The translations under genes were made by a program, and so were the position numbers. Below the pieces are notes generated by a model, which made no database searches, was not told the origin of the DNA, and worked only from the letters and a program-made list of their open reading frames with translations. This document shows positions 51,141-59,088 of a DNA stretch of 64,000 nt, piece by piece; position 1 is the first letter of the stretch; each line of letters opens with the position of its first letter. Origin of the DNA: JAPPFW01 sp965231815 (lineage in GTDB: Bacteria; Actinomycetota; Acidimicrobiia; Spongiisociales; Spongiisociaceae); assembly GCA_965231815.1 (NCBI GenBank), contig OZ246890.1, positions 3,844,001-3,908,000 of the forward strand. The letters run 5' to 3'.

Positions 51141-51989
51141 ATGGCGATATCCCAGGATCTGAACGTTCTCGACTCGGATGTGGGCGTGCCCGACCGGTCC
51201 GATGGATCGGTCGCCCTCGAGGTCCGGTCGTTGTCGAAGTCATTCGGGGCGGTCCGCGCAGCCAGGGAGGTGAGCTTCGAGATCCGGCGCGGCGAAGTGC
51301 TGGGCCTATTAGGGGACAATGGCGCCGGCAAGACCACGGTGGTGAACTGCATCTCGGGTGGACTCACGCCGGACTCGGGAGAGATCCTGATCAACGGTGC
51401 CGTCGTGTCCATCGAGAGCCCCCAGGCCGCCCACAGTCTGGGAGTCGAAACGGTCCACCAGGACCTATCGCTGGTGGACACCCTCGACGTCGCCACCAAC
51501 CTCTTCCTGAACCGGGAGCACACATTCAGGTGGGGAATCTTCGGCTGGCTCGGATGGATGGACCGCCGCCGGATGTACAAGGAGTCCAAGGAGATACTCG
51601 ACCGGCTGAGCATCGACATCCCCTCGGTTCGCCAACCCGTCGACAAGCTGTCGGGAGGCCAGCGCCAAGCGGTGGCGGTCGGTCGGGCAGTGGCCTGGGG
51701 AAACCATATCGTGGTCCTCGACGAACCCACCGCCGCTCTCGGCGTCGAGCAAACGCGCCTGGTGCTCGATCTGATCGAACGGCTCAAGAAGCAGGGAGTG
51801 GCGGTGCTCCTGGTGAGCCACAACATGCACGACGTCATCAGGGTATGCGATCGGGTGATCGTCCTCCGCCACGGCATGAAGATAGGCGAACTCGGCGATA
51901 TGGAGGGTATCACCCCACGCCATCTGGTCGACATGATCACCGGTGTGGAACTCGGCGATCTCGACACAGCCCGACACCTCGACACATAG
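51141..51989 (+). CDS. Sugar ABC transporter ATP-binding protein, single-domain
   Basis: ATG 51141 (MAISQDLNVLDSD) gives 282 residues; a much longer upstream extension runs antisense through the cupin gene and is rejected. Walker A is GDNGAGKTT, Q-loop ETVHQDLSLVDTLDVATNLF, signature KLSGGQRQAVAVGRA, Walker B VVLDEPTAALG and switch His in LLVSHNMHDV. It resembles the half-size FrcA-like ATPase at 32100-32909, so it serves a carbohydrate importer. No permease is adjacent; the orphan permease at 44413 and binding protein at 46771 are the likely partners. Confidence 0.87.
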   Translation: MAISQDLNVLDSDVGVPDRSDGSVALEVRSLSKSFGAVRAAREVSFEIRRGEVLGLLGDNGAGKTTVVNCISGGLTPDSGEILINGAVVSIESPQAAHSLGVETVHQDLSLVDTLDVATNLFLNREHTFRWGIFGWLGWMDRRRMYKESKEILDRLSIDIPSVRQPVDKLSGGQRQAVAVGRAVAWGNHIVVLDEPTAALGVEQTRLVLDLIERLKKQGVAVLLVSHNMHDVIRVCDRVIVLRHGMKIGELGDMEGITPRHLVDMITGVELGDLDTARHLDT

Positions 51990-52061
51990 GAGCAGCCTCC
52001 GAGGGTCAACCGAAGGGAACCCCCATCGCGCTCCCCACCGGGATCCCTCCTCGCCGCCTCC

Positions 52062-52269
52062 TAGCCCTGATTATTCAGGTTTCCCACACACCGAGGCATA
52101 TAACGCCTGTTCAACCCGAGTATCAGGATAAACCCGCCGTTCACCCGACAGGTGAATCTCCACACCGGACCGAAACGGGAAACGCCGATAGCTGTACTAC
52201 CTGGTCAGGGCGCGAATCTGGTCTTCTCCACTCATCCTCCAAACCCCCATCCATGAATAATCGGGGCTA
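52062..52269 (+). repeat. MITE copy M7
   Basis: 208-bp copy from TAGCCCTGATTATTCAGG to ATGAATAATCGGGGCTA, flanked by CTAG and CTAA. The hairpin TTCACC-CGACA-GGTGAA is intact. It lies between the ATPase stop and the end of the XRE antitoxin-like gene, 20 bp from the latter. Very close to M2 in sequence (ends, hairpin and CTTCTCCACTCATCC segment agree). Confidence 0.85.
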
Positions 52270-52289
52270 ACCGGACGCAGGCAACAGGG

Positions 52290-52649
52290 CTAGCCGGCTG
52301 CGTGGGGGCGAGGCGGAGCGACGATGGGGATTCGCTCGCCGTCGAACACTGCCGTTATCTCAAGGCGGCCACCCAGGCTCTCTACAACTGAGCGGACAGT
52401 GGATATGAGATGGTCGTCGGTGTTCTCCATCTCCGAGATGGTGGGCTGGGCACGCTTCAGACAATCAGCCAGCTCGATCTGGGTCATCGCCCGCGCCTGT
52501 CGGAGTTCACCAAGGCTGTAAGCGACAGCTTCGCTCGCGGCCTCCGCCTGCAGGTCTTCGAGTTCTGCTTCCTCTTCGGGACTCAGATCACCCCTGACCT
52601 CCTCCCACGTGTGATATTTCTTCGTGGTCTTCTGTCGGGTTGTGGTCAT
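52290..52649 (-). CDS. XRE-family helix-turn-helix protein (HigA-like antitoxin)
   Basis: 119 residues. A charged N-terminal region (WEEVRGDLSPEEEAELEDLQ) is followed by the HTH SLGELRQARAMTQIELADCL with KRAQPTISEMENT, then DDHLISTVRSVVESLGGRLE and FDGERIPIV. This is the layout of small HigA/MqsA-type antitoxins ('LxxLRxaxgLTQxeLA'), where the helix-turn-helix binds the operon promoter. A HigB-like RelE toxin would be expected directly upstream; the 250 bp before its start have no such gene, so it appears orphaned. MITE M7 lies just beyond its stop. Confidence 0.78.
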   Translation of the reverse strand: MTTTRQKTTKKYHTWEEVRGDLSPEEEAELEDLQAEAASEAVAYSLGELRQARAMTQIELADCLKRAQPTISEMENTDDHLISTVRSVVESLGGRLEITAVFDGERIPIVAPPRPHAAG

Positions 52650-52898
52650 GGTCTCTTATCCTTTCCTGGGTACTTTATGGCCTACGCCATCAGAAGACAC
52701 GGCCCTAACCACGACCGGCTGTTGTGAGTAACATCTGCGGACAGGTTTCCGGTCCGGCGCCCCGTCCGGAAATGACAACTTCGACCGAGACACCCCTCTG
52801 ACACTTCCAGAAGGTTTCGGGTCCTTAGGCCGGAGCCAAGCTTTCCACCACCGAGGAAACGAGACTACCCACACCGACCACAGGAAAGGAACCGAACC
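52650..52898. other. Intergenic region with one inverted repeat
   Basis: About 250 bp between divergent genes (XRE antitoxin on minus, deacetylase on plus). It contains the inverted repeat TTTCCGG (52746-52752) / CCGGAAA (52766-52772) with a GC-rich 13-base loop. That might be an operator or an RNA hairpin. No coding frame with a ribosome binding site was found except at 52899. Confidence 0.4.
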
Positions 52899-53747
52899 GT
52901 GGCAACGATGTTGATGGGCTATGACACGGAATACCACGCTATCGGCGAGAACTTGGCGAGAGGCGGTGGGGAGAGTTTCTACAGCTCGCTGCCTGACGAC
53001 GCCACCGAAGCGGGACTCGACATCATCGCCGCCTACCACGGCGCGCTCGGCGTCACCGGCACGTTGTTCGTGTGCGGTCGTACGCTGCTCCATTCCCTTC
53101 CCGCCCTCAAGGAGGCCGCCCGCAATCCGTTACTCGACATCCAGCAACACACCTACAGCCATATCCTGCTCAAGGACGACACTTGGCGGGGAGGGCTGTT
53201 CCCGCAGTCACCGACCGAAGCTTTGTACCACGAACTCGAGGCGACGTCGGCTCTGCTCAAGCAACACCTCGATGTCGACTGTATCGGGTTGCGAACCCCG
53301 CACGGTTACTACCTGGGACTCTCCGACCGCCCCGACCGACTCCAGATGCTGGCAGACGTAGGAATCGAGTTCGTCAGCTCCTGGGGCAGGAACTCGAACC
53401 ACGACAACCCCACCCCTCTTGACGTTCAGCCCTTCTGGTACCGGGAGCAGGGGTTCCCGAACATCCTGGAACTGCCTTTCCAGCACTGGCTGGACGGATT
53501 CTGGTTCGAGGAGTACGGCATCGACCGGGGCGCCGAGTTTCTTGAGGTCCTCAAGCAGGGGGTGGACGAGATCGTCGAGAAGGACCTGGTGTACGGGGCG
53601 TGCTTCCACGAGTGGGCCATGGTTCGTTACAACGAGGTAGGGACCGGCTGGGCCCGCGGAGTGATAGAGTACGCGCTGGAGCAGGGTGTGGACGTTATGT
53701 CCTACACCGACTACTACAACCAGCAACTACAACAGCGAGGATCGTGA
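52899..53747 (+). CDS. Polysaccharide deacetylase-family (NodB-homology) protein
   Basis: 282 residues from GTG 52899, following AGGAAAGGAACC. NodB motif 1 is represented by MGYDTEYHA (catalytic and metal Asp), motif 2 by DIQQHTYSHIL (His-x3-His zinc ligands), motif 3 by LRTPHGYYLG, and later motifs by YGACFHEWAM. It is not exported (no signal peptide), which differs from cell-wall deacetylases. Cytosolic members include allantoinase-like PuuE and other C-N hydrolases acting on small molecules. The gene lies 12 bp before a lipoprotein gene and starts a plus-strand series, so a catabolic role on a small amide is possible. Confidence 0.82.
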   Translation: MATMLMGYDTEYHAIGENLARGGGESFYSSLPDDATEAGLDIIAAYHGALGVTGTLFVCGRTLLHSLPALKEAARNPLLDIQQHTYSHILLKDDTWRGGLFPQSPTEALYHELEATSALLKQHLDVDCIGLRTPHGYYLGLSDRPDRLQMLADVGIEFVSSWGRNSNHDNPTPLDVQPFWYREQGFPNILELPFQHWLDGFWFEEYGIDRGAEFLEVLKQGVDEIVEKDLVYGACFHEWAMVRYNEVGTGWARGVIEYALEQGVDVMSYTDYYNQQLQQRGS

Positions 53748-53759
53748 GGGTTCAGGCGT

Positions 53760-54113
53760 ATGACCCGCGGCCGCTTGCCGCTATTGATGGCGGTCTTGTT
53801 GCTGGCCGGCGCCTGTTACCTTCCGCGGTCCGAGGTCCAGCGCGACGTAGAGACGTTCATCCTGGCGAGTGTCTCCCAATGTTCGTCGGAGTCGGTCGGT
53901 GGCATGCTGCGGAACGACTCGGACGTGGCGGTGCGGCTGGAACTGGTGGCGATGTGGCTCGACCTCTCGAGCGAGGTATATCACGAGGTGGAACTGTCCG
54001 TAGCCCGGGTCGACGCGCAGAGCGAAGCGTCTTGGACGGTCGAGGCCGGCGTCGACGTGGATCCGCCGCTCTTGTGCACCGTGGAGACGTCATCTGTTGA
54101 AGTAATCGAGTGA
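53760..54113 (+). CDS. Small lipoprotein with an Ig-like domain
   Basis: 117 residues: MTRGRLPLLMAVLLLAGACY has a signal peptide and lipobox LAGAC (Cys19). The mature part, SVGGMLRNDSDVAVRLELVA then LSSEVYHEVELSVARV and SEASWTVEAGV, resembles the FxLYD fold, in which beta strands form an Ig-like sandwich exposed at the cell surface ('GxxxNxSDxxxxVxLxxxxxD'). Function is unknown. It follows the deacetylase by 12 bp on the same strand. Confidence 0.68.
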   Translation: MTRGRLPLLMAVLLLAGACYLPRSEVQRDVETFILASVSQCSSESVGGMLRNDSDVAVRLELVAMWLDLSSEVYHEVELSVARVDAQSEASWTVEAGVDVDPPLLCTVETSSVEVIE

Positions 54114-54162
54114 ACTCAACAGCAGCCGTTCAGGTAGTTGCCGAACACCAAGGAGGACAAGC

Positions 54163-55032
54163 ATGAAGACGGTCACGGGCGATATCCGTACGAGGGCGTT
54201 GAGTGCTGACGAGTTGCTCGAATTCCATCACAAGGGGTTTATACGTCCGGGCCGCGTGTTCACCGCTGAGCAGGTGGAGATGCTCCGGGACGTGGTGGAG
54301 AGGGCTCGCGTCCTCCAACGAGGTAAGGGCGAGGAATGGGACCTACTCGATCCCGCAATCTGGCCCGAGGACAGCGTCCTCCCACCCGAACCTGGCAAGT
54401 CGGTGGGGTTCCTCTTCAATCTCTGGACGTGGGACAAGGACATCCGGATCGTTTCCTTTAGCCCGGTCCTGGCCGCGTGGGCGGCCCAACTGCTCGGCTC
54501 CCGTGAGGTCCGTATCCTGGAAGACAACGCCCTCTTCAAGGATCCCGGCAAGGGTGGCAGCCTCAAGTGGCACCAGGATTATCCCTACTGGCCGCTCGCC
54601 CAGCCGAACGCTGTCACCGCCTGGCTGGCGCTGGACGATGTGACCGCCGAGAACGGAGCGATGCAGATGGTGCCGGGGAGCCATGTGATGGGTGAAACCT
54701 TGCCCGCCGCCTTCGGGACGGGATCGACATACCTCCAGGATCTGCGGCCCCCGACGGTCAGGCCGATCGACGATCCTGCCGAGGTGGGCCTGCCGGTGGA
54801 GACGATCACCGTACCGGCCGGGTCGGTCTCGATGCACCATTGCCTTACCTGGCACGCCTCGCTGCCGAACGTTTCGACCATCCCGCGCCGGGCGATCGTC
54901 GTGCGCTTCGTAGCCGACGGCACCAGGTGGTTCGGCAGCAGGCGCTACGAGTTCAACTACTCCGACGAAGAGGTGGGCATCGAGATCGGTGATCCGATCG
55001 GCGGCAAGTACTTCCCACTCGTCCCGTTCTGA
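54163..55032 (+). CDS. Phytanoyl-CoA dioxygenase (PhyH)-family oxygenase
   Basis: 289 residues, ATG 54163 behind AAGGAGG. The iron facial triad is visible: His and Asp in SLKWHQDYPYWPLAQPN and the distal His in SMHHCLTWHASLPN. The 2-oxoglutarate-binding Arg is probably in PRRAIVVRFV. VTAWLALDDVTAENGAMQMV and VPGSHVMGE are family landmarks. These Fe(II)/2-oxoglutarate enzymes hydroxylate small molecules or lipids. It starts a tight plus-strand run with an amidohydrolase, cupin and quinone oxidoreductase, probably a degradation pathway in which PhyH carries out the first oxidation. Confidence 0.88.
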   Translation: MKTVTGDIRTRALSADELLEFHHKGFIRPGRVFTAEQVEMLRDVVERARVLQRGKGEEWDLLDPAIWPEDSVLPPEPGKSVGFLFNLWTWDKDIRIVSFSPVLAAWAAQLLGSREVRILEDNALFKDPGKGGSLKWHQDYPYWPLAQPNAVTAWLALDDVTAENGAMQMVPGSHVMGETLPAAFGTGSTYLQDLRPPTVRPIDDPAEVGLPVETITVPAGSVSMHHCLTWHASLPNVSTIPRRAIVVRFVADGTRWFGSRRYEFNYSDEEVGIEIGDPIGGKYFPLVPF

Positions 55033-55052
55033 TCCGGGGGGAAGGAATAGAC

Positions 55053-56414
55053 ATGACCGGATACCGTTTCAGCGGGGGTCGGGTACTGACCTGCGAAGAC
55101 CAGACCGTCATCGACCGGGGATGCGTGGTGGTCGAAGACGACCGGATCGCCTGGGTCGGCGCCTCCGACGACGTTCCGGACCAGTACCTGCAGAACGGCT
55201 ACGAGGAGGTCGACACATCCGGAACCACGGTGATGCCGGGGCTGGTCGACGGGCACATGCACATCAGTTTCGGCGAAGCCGCCTCGGAAGAGGAACTGTC
55301 GATCTATACCCCGGCGGAGTACCGGGCTATCCGGGCCTCGGTCGATGCGGAGAAGGCGCTTATGGCGGGGGTGACCTCCAGTTGTGACCCCGGGGGGCCC
55401 TATTTGGTGGCGACCGCCGTCCGCGACGCCATCGAAGCCGGGCTCGTCCAGGGACCGCGCATGGCCTGTGCGGGTAAGCAGATCACCACCCAGCAAGGAA
55501 TCTCCGACGGGTTCCCCAGCTGGATCGGGGTCCCGGAATCATCGTTCGGGGCACTGGTACGCAACCGCGATGAGTTGTTGCAGGAGATCCGCAACGAAGT
55601 GAAGGATGGCGTGAACGTCATCAAGATCGCCGGGTCCGGTAACTCGTCGGACGAGTACGCCTCCTTCCGCTTGGAGGAACTGGAGTTGGCCGTGGACGAG
55701 GCGCATAGGCTCGGCCGTCCCGTGACCATCCATGCCCGGTCCCGCCAGTCGGTCGAGTACGCGGCCAAAGCCGGTGTCGACTGGATCATGCACGCGTCCT
55801 ACATGGACCGCCCGACCCTCGAGATGGTCCTGGAGAAGGACATTCCCCTGCTGCCCGCCATGACGCTCCTGGTCAATACCCTGGAAGCCAATCGGGCCGA
55901 CCTATCCCCCGCGCTACGGGACCGTTTCAAGCGCGAGCTTGACGCGGCCGCTGCGATCCTCAGCGAGGCGCACCGGAACGGCGCCACCCTGATCGGGGGC
56001 TCGGAATCGGGCTTCGCTATGACACCTTACGGAGAATGGCACGCTAGGGAGATGGAGCTCTTCGTAGACCTCTTGGGCATGAACCACTTCGAGGCCCTGC
56101 TCTCGATGACCCGCAACAGCGCTCTCACGCTGCCCCAGCATTCCGAGCGGATCGGAACCCTTACACCGGGCAAGTACGCCGACCTGCTGGTGGTGGAGGG
56201 CAACCCGGACGAGAACGTCACTATCCTGCAGGATCGGTCGAGGATCCGCACGATCGTCAAAGCCGGACGGACGGTCTCGCCGTGGCGCCCCACCTCCGTG
56301 CCGAGGACGAAGCACCCGTTCGAGAAGACGCACGTCTATACCCCGCAGGTATACCGGTTCGAGGAGCGGGCCGGATTGTCGGATTCCTACGCCGCGTTGA
56401 TCTCAACGCTGTGA
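55053..56414 (+). CDS. Amidohydrolase, imidazolonepropionase-like
   Basis: 453 residues. Metal site: LVDGHMHISFG (HxH), Lys in NVIKIAGSGN, His in VTIHARSRQS and IMHASYMDRPTL, and the last ligand position is GGSESGFAM, where Glu replaces the usual Asp. The C-terminus (IGTLTPGKYADLLVVEGNPD) is typical. It follows the PhyH gene by 20 bp, with GGGGGGAAGGAATAG-type ribosome binding site before ATG 55053. The family opens cyclic amides or lactams. The Asp-to-Glu change might alter metal content or substrate and deserves note. Different enough from the amidohydrolase at 22868-24109 to act on a different compound. Confidence 0.82.
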   Translation: MTGYRFSGGRVLTCEDQTVIDRGCVVVEDDRIAWVGASDDVPDQYLQNGYEEVDTSGTTVMPGLVDGHMHISFGEAASEEELSIYTPAEYRAIRASVDAEKALMAGVTSSCDPGGPYLVATAVRDAIEAGLVQGPRMACAGKQITTQQGISDGFPSWIGVPESSFGALVRNRDELLQEIRNEVKDGVNVIKIAGSGNSSDEYASFRLEELELAVDEAHRLGRPVTIHARSRQSVEYAAKAGVDWIMHASYMDRPTLEMVLEKDIPLLPAMTLLVNTLEANRADLSPALRDRFKRELDAAAAILSEAHRNGATLIGGSESGFAMTPYGEWHAREMELFVDLLGMNHFEALLSMTRNSALTLPQHSERIGTLTPGKYADLLVVEGNPDENVTILQDRSRIRTIVKAGRTVSPWRPTSVPRTKHPFEKTHVYTPQVYRFEERAGLSDSYAALISTL

Positions 56415-56459
56415 GCCGGTGTCTGTTCGCAGCGACGGATTGAAAGAGAGGAGAACTCA

Positions 56460-56801
56460 GTGAGCGACGGTTTCCCGGACTTCATCAAGGCGCTACCCGT
56501 GCCGGACAGCCCGCTCGACATGCGGGCCCACATCGTCCCCAATGAGTACTGCATGCCGATGTTCTACGAAATCGACCGAGATGTCGATGTGCCGGAGCAC
56601 GTTCATGGCGCCCAGTGGGGCGTGGTACTCGAAGGAGAGATGGAGATGACTATCGGAGGGGAAACCCGCACATACACCCGCGGTGACACCTACACGGTCC
56701 CCGCCGGGGTCAGCCACATCACCCGCATCCGTGGGGGTTACCGCGGAATCGACGTGTTTGCCGACGCAGACCGTTACCTGCCCGAGAAGGAGACAGATTA
56801 G
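56460..56801 (+). CDS. Cupin-domain protein
   Basis: 113 residues from GTG 56460, behind GAGAGGAGAA. Cupin motifs: VDVPEHVHGAQWGVVLEGEM, where His pairs and Glu positions resemble 'HxHxxxxEhxxVLeGe', and YTVPAGVSHITRIRGGYRG. Its TAG is followed immediately by the ATG of the quinone oxidoreductase, so the two are coupled. Small cupins of this size serve as metal-dependent isomerases or ring-cleavage accessory proteins. Member of the PhyH cluster. Confidence 0.75.
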   Translation: MSDGFPDFIKALPVPDSPLDMRAHIVPNEYCMPMFYEIDRDVDVPEHVHGAQWGVVLEGEMEMTIGGETRTYTRGDTYTVPAGVSHITRIRGGYRGIDVFADADRYLPEKETD

Positions 56802-57746
56802 ATGAACGCCGCCCTTATCACCGCACCCGGCGCCACGCCCGTCGTGGAGGAACGCGAGGCACCTACCCCGTCCGAAGGCGAGGTGACGGTCACCCTTGAG
56901 GCCGCCTCGTTGAATCCGGTCGATCTGGCTATCGCATCCGGCGGGTTCTATGCAGGGCATCCACCCATGCCGTACGTACCCGCTATCGAGGCGGTCGGAC
57001 GGGTAGAGGACGGCAACCGCCGCGTGTTCGTAATGGGCGGAGGAATCGGAGTGGTCCGCGACGGGACCGCTGCGGAACGCTTCAACGCGCCCGAAAGCGC
57101 CCTGGTTGACTTGGGCGACGACGCGGATGCCGCCACCGCCGCGGCCCTCGGCACCGCCGCGCTGGCCGGCTGGTTTCCCATCACTCGGGCAGCGAAGCTC
57201 CAACCGGGCGAGACCGCTCTCGTCCTGGGTGCCACAGGAGCGGCGGGGAGCATCGCGGTTCAGGCTGCCCGTATCGCCGGGGCGGCGAGGGTCGTAGCGG
57301 TAGGACGCAACCCCGAACGCCTGGCCGCCTTGGAGGAAATGGCCGATGCCGTCGTGTCCCTGGATGGTGACGATCTGGCCTCCCGCATGCAGACCGCCTG
57401 CGGGAGCGGGGCCAACGTGGTGTTCGACCCGCTGTGGGGCGCCCCGCTGGAGGCTGCGCTCACCGCGGCGGCGCCGGGGGCCCGGGTTATCCATATCGGA
57501 CAGTCGGCGGGAGGCGCGGCCACGATCTCTTCCGGGCTGATGCGGGGCAAGCAGTTAACGATCAAGGGTTATAGCAACTTTGGTATTCCTCGCGACGAGG
57601 TGGTCGCCGCGTACCTGACCATGGTGGACCTGGCAACCGCAGGGGACTTAGCCCTACCGGTCATGACCAGCCCATTGTCCGAGGTTGCCTCAGCATGGGC
57701 CGGAGTCGCGGAGGGTAGAGGTAAGCAAGTGCTGGTCCCGGGCTGA
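56802..57746 (+). CDS. Quinone oxidoreductase-like MDR protein
   Basis: 314 residues of the zinc-free medium-chain dehydrogenase/reductase class. N-terminal GroES-like domain: ASLNPVDLAIASGGFYAG, YVPAIEAVGRVEDG. NADPH domain: ALVLGATGAAGSIAVQAARI, ARVVAVGRNPERLAAL, NVVFDPLWGAPLEAAL and RVIHIGQSAGGAATI. No zinc-binding Cys cluster is seen. These reduce quinones or conjugated enones, or crotonyl-type thioesters. It belongs to the PhyH-to-E1 cluster on the plus strand. Confidence 0.83.
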   Translation: MNAALITAPGATPVVEEREAPTPSEGEVTVTLEAASLNPVDLAIASGGFYAGHPPMPYVPAIEAVGRVEDGNRRVFVMGGGIGVVRDGTAAERFNAPESALVDLGDDADAATAAALGTAALAGWFPITRAAKLQPGETALVLGATGAAGSIAVQAARIAGAARVVAVGRNPERLAALEEMADAVVSLDGDDLASRMQTACGSGANVVFDPLWGAPLEAALTAAAPGARVIHIGQSAGGAATISSGLMRGKQLTIKGYSNFGIPRDEVVAAYLTMVDLATAGDLALPVMTSPLSEVASAWAGVAEGRGKQVLVPG

Positions 57747-57750
57747 AGCT

Positions 57751-57780
57751 AAAGTGATCTCCCCCAAAGTGATCTCCCCC
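57751..57780 (+). repeat. Two perfect 15-bp tandem repeats
   Basis: AAAGTGATCTCCCCC occurs twice without a gap (57751-57765, 57766-57780), in the 92-bp gap between the oxidoreductase and the lipoyl-protein genes. Could be a regulator-binding site or a slipped-strand duplication; no wider homology was seen. Confidence 0.7.
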
Positions 57781-57838
57781 AACGACAGCATGGCATGCCC
57801 GGCATGCGATTTCCCGACTTCGCAGGCGGACTCCTGAC

Positions 57839-58117
57839 ATGGCCCATGAGGTCTTCATACCTAAGACCGGCATCTACATGGACGACTGCCATCTGATCTC
57901 CTGGCTGGTCGCCGACGGGGCCGCGGTGCGGAAGGGCGAGGCCCTGTTCCTTATGGAAACCAACAAGGTGGAGATGGAGATCGAGGCCGGGGCCGACGGG
58001 ATCGTGCATCATGGCGCCCCGGTCGGCGAGGACTACCCGATCGGGAGAGTGATCGGTTGGATTGCGGAGAACGACTCCGAGTACCGGCGCCTGGCCGCGG
58101 GCGGGGCAACCGCATGA
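57839..58117 (+). CDS. Stand-alone lipoyl-domain (biotinyl/lipoyl attachment) protein
   Basis: 92 residues: MAHEVFIPKTGIYMDDCHLI, then SWLVADGAAVRKGEALFLME and TNKVEMEIEAGADGIVHHGA. The lipoylation Lys is in METNKVEMEIE, the standard 'ETDKxxxExxA' hairpin, and VIGWIAEND closes the beta-barrel. There is no E2 acyltransferase domain. It overlaps the E1-alpha gene by 4 bases, so it is made together with the dehydrogenase subunits and should be their swinging-arm carrier or part of an E2. Lipoyl rather than biotin is preferred because no Met-Lys-Met is present. Confidence 0.82.
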   Translation: MAHEVFIPKTGIYMDDCHLISWLVADGAAVRKGEALFLMETNKVEMEIEAGADGIVHHGAPVGEDYPIGRVIGWIAENDSEYRRLAAGGATA

Positions 58118-59088
58118 ACATCGCTGACCGGACGCTGCTCAGAATGTTCAAGACGATGATGAAGATCCGGCTCTTCGAGGAGAGGGTTACGCTCGAGTAC
58201 CAGCGGGGCGACATGCCGGGCTTCGTTCACACCTACATCGGCGCCGAAGCGGTGGCAACCGCAGTGTGTGCCCACCTTTCGGACCGCGACCTCATCGCCA
58301 GCACCCATCGCGGTCATGGGCACTGCCTTGCCAAGGGATGTTCGATAGCTGGCATGCTCGCCGAGTTGTACGGGAGGGAGACCGGCCTGTGCAAGGGCCG
58401 CGGCGGATCGATGCACATCGCCGATTTCGAGATCGGGATGCTAGGCGCCAACGCCATCGTAGGCGGGAGCATCGGCCTCGCCACCGGAGGAGCGCTCGCC
58501 CATCAGGTCAAAGGCACTTCGAACGTCGCGGTCAGCTTCTTCGGGGACGGAGGCGCCGGACAGGGGATCCTCTACGAGTCCATGAACCTGGCTTCGATCT
58601 GGAAGCTCCCGGTCATCTACGTGTGCGAGAACAACGGTTGGGCGGAGTCCACCCCGGCGTCCTACTCCCAGAGCGTCGTTGATCTGAGCCGACGGGCCGA
58701 CGGGTTCGGGATTCCGGGTCACCTAGTGGACGGCACCGATATCGTCGATGTCTATCGGATCGCAGGCAAGGCGATCGATCGGGCTCGCCGCGGGGAAGGC
58801 CCATCGTTCATCGAGGCCAAGATCCCCCGGATATCGGCACACTACGTCGGAGACACCCAGAAATACCGCACCAAGGACGATATCGAGCAGGCTAGGAGGA
58901 GAGACCCGCTGGAGCGTTTCCAGTCGGAACTCACGGCGGCCGGATTGCTCACCGACGAAGACGTGGACAGAATCCGAACAGGCATCGTCGCGGAACTCGA
59001 CCAAGGTGTAGCGGCGGCCAAGGCCGACCCGTGGCCGACCGTGAGCGATGTGACCGCCTATGTATACAGCGGGGCGTCCGGTGGCTAG
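58114..59088 (+). CDS. 2-oxoacid dehydrogenase E1 alpha subunit (AcoA/PdhA type)
   Basis: 324 residues from ATG 58114. Signatures of E1 alpha: MMKIRLFEERVTLEYQRGDM, then THRGHGHCLAKG, GRETGLCKGRGGSMHIAD, and the thiamine diphosphate motif SFFGDGGAGQGILYESMNLA ending VIYVCENNGWAEST (GDG...NN). The phosphorylation-loop region YRTKDDIEQARRRDPLERF is also normal. It binds thiamine diphosphate with the beta subunit and decarboxylates a 2-oxoacid or acetoin. The presence of a lipoyl protein upstream and E1 beta downstream is as in aco operons. Confidence 0.9.
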   Translation: MNIADRTLLRMFKTMMKIRLFEERVTLEYQRGDMPGFVHTYIGAEAVATAVCAHLSDRDLIASTHRGHGHCLAKGCSIAGMLAELYGRETGLCKGRGGSMHIADFEIGMLGANAIVGGSIGLATGGALAHQVKGTSNVAVSFFGDGGAGQGILYESMNLASIWKLPVIYVCENNGWAESTPASYSQSVVDLSRRADGFGIPGHLVDGTDIVDVYRIAGKAIDRARRGEGPSFIEAKIPRISAHYVGDTQKYRTKDDIEQARRRDPLERFQSELTAAGLLTDEDVDRIRTGIVAELDQGVAAAKADPWPTVSDVTAYVYSGASGG

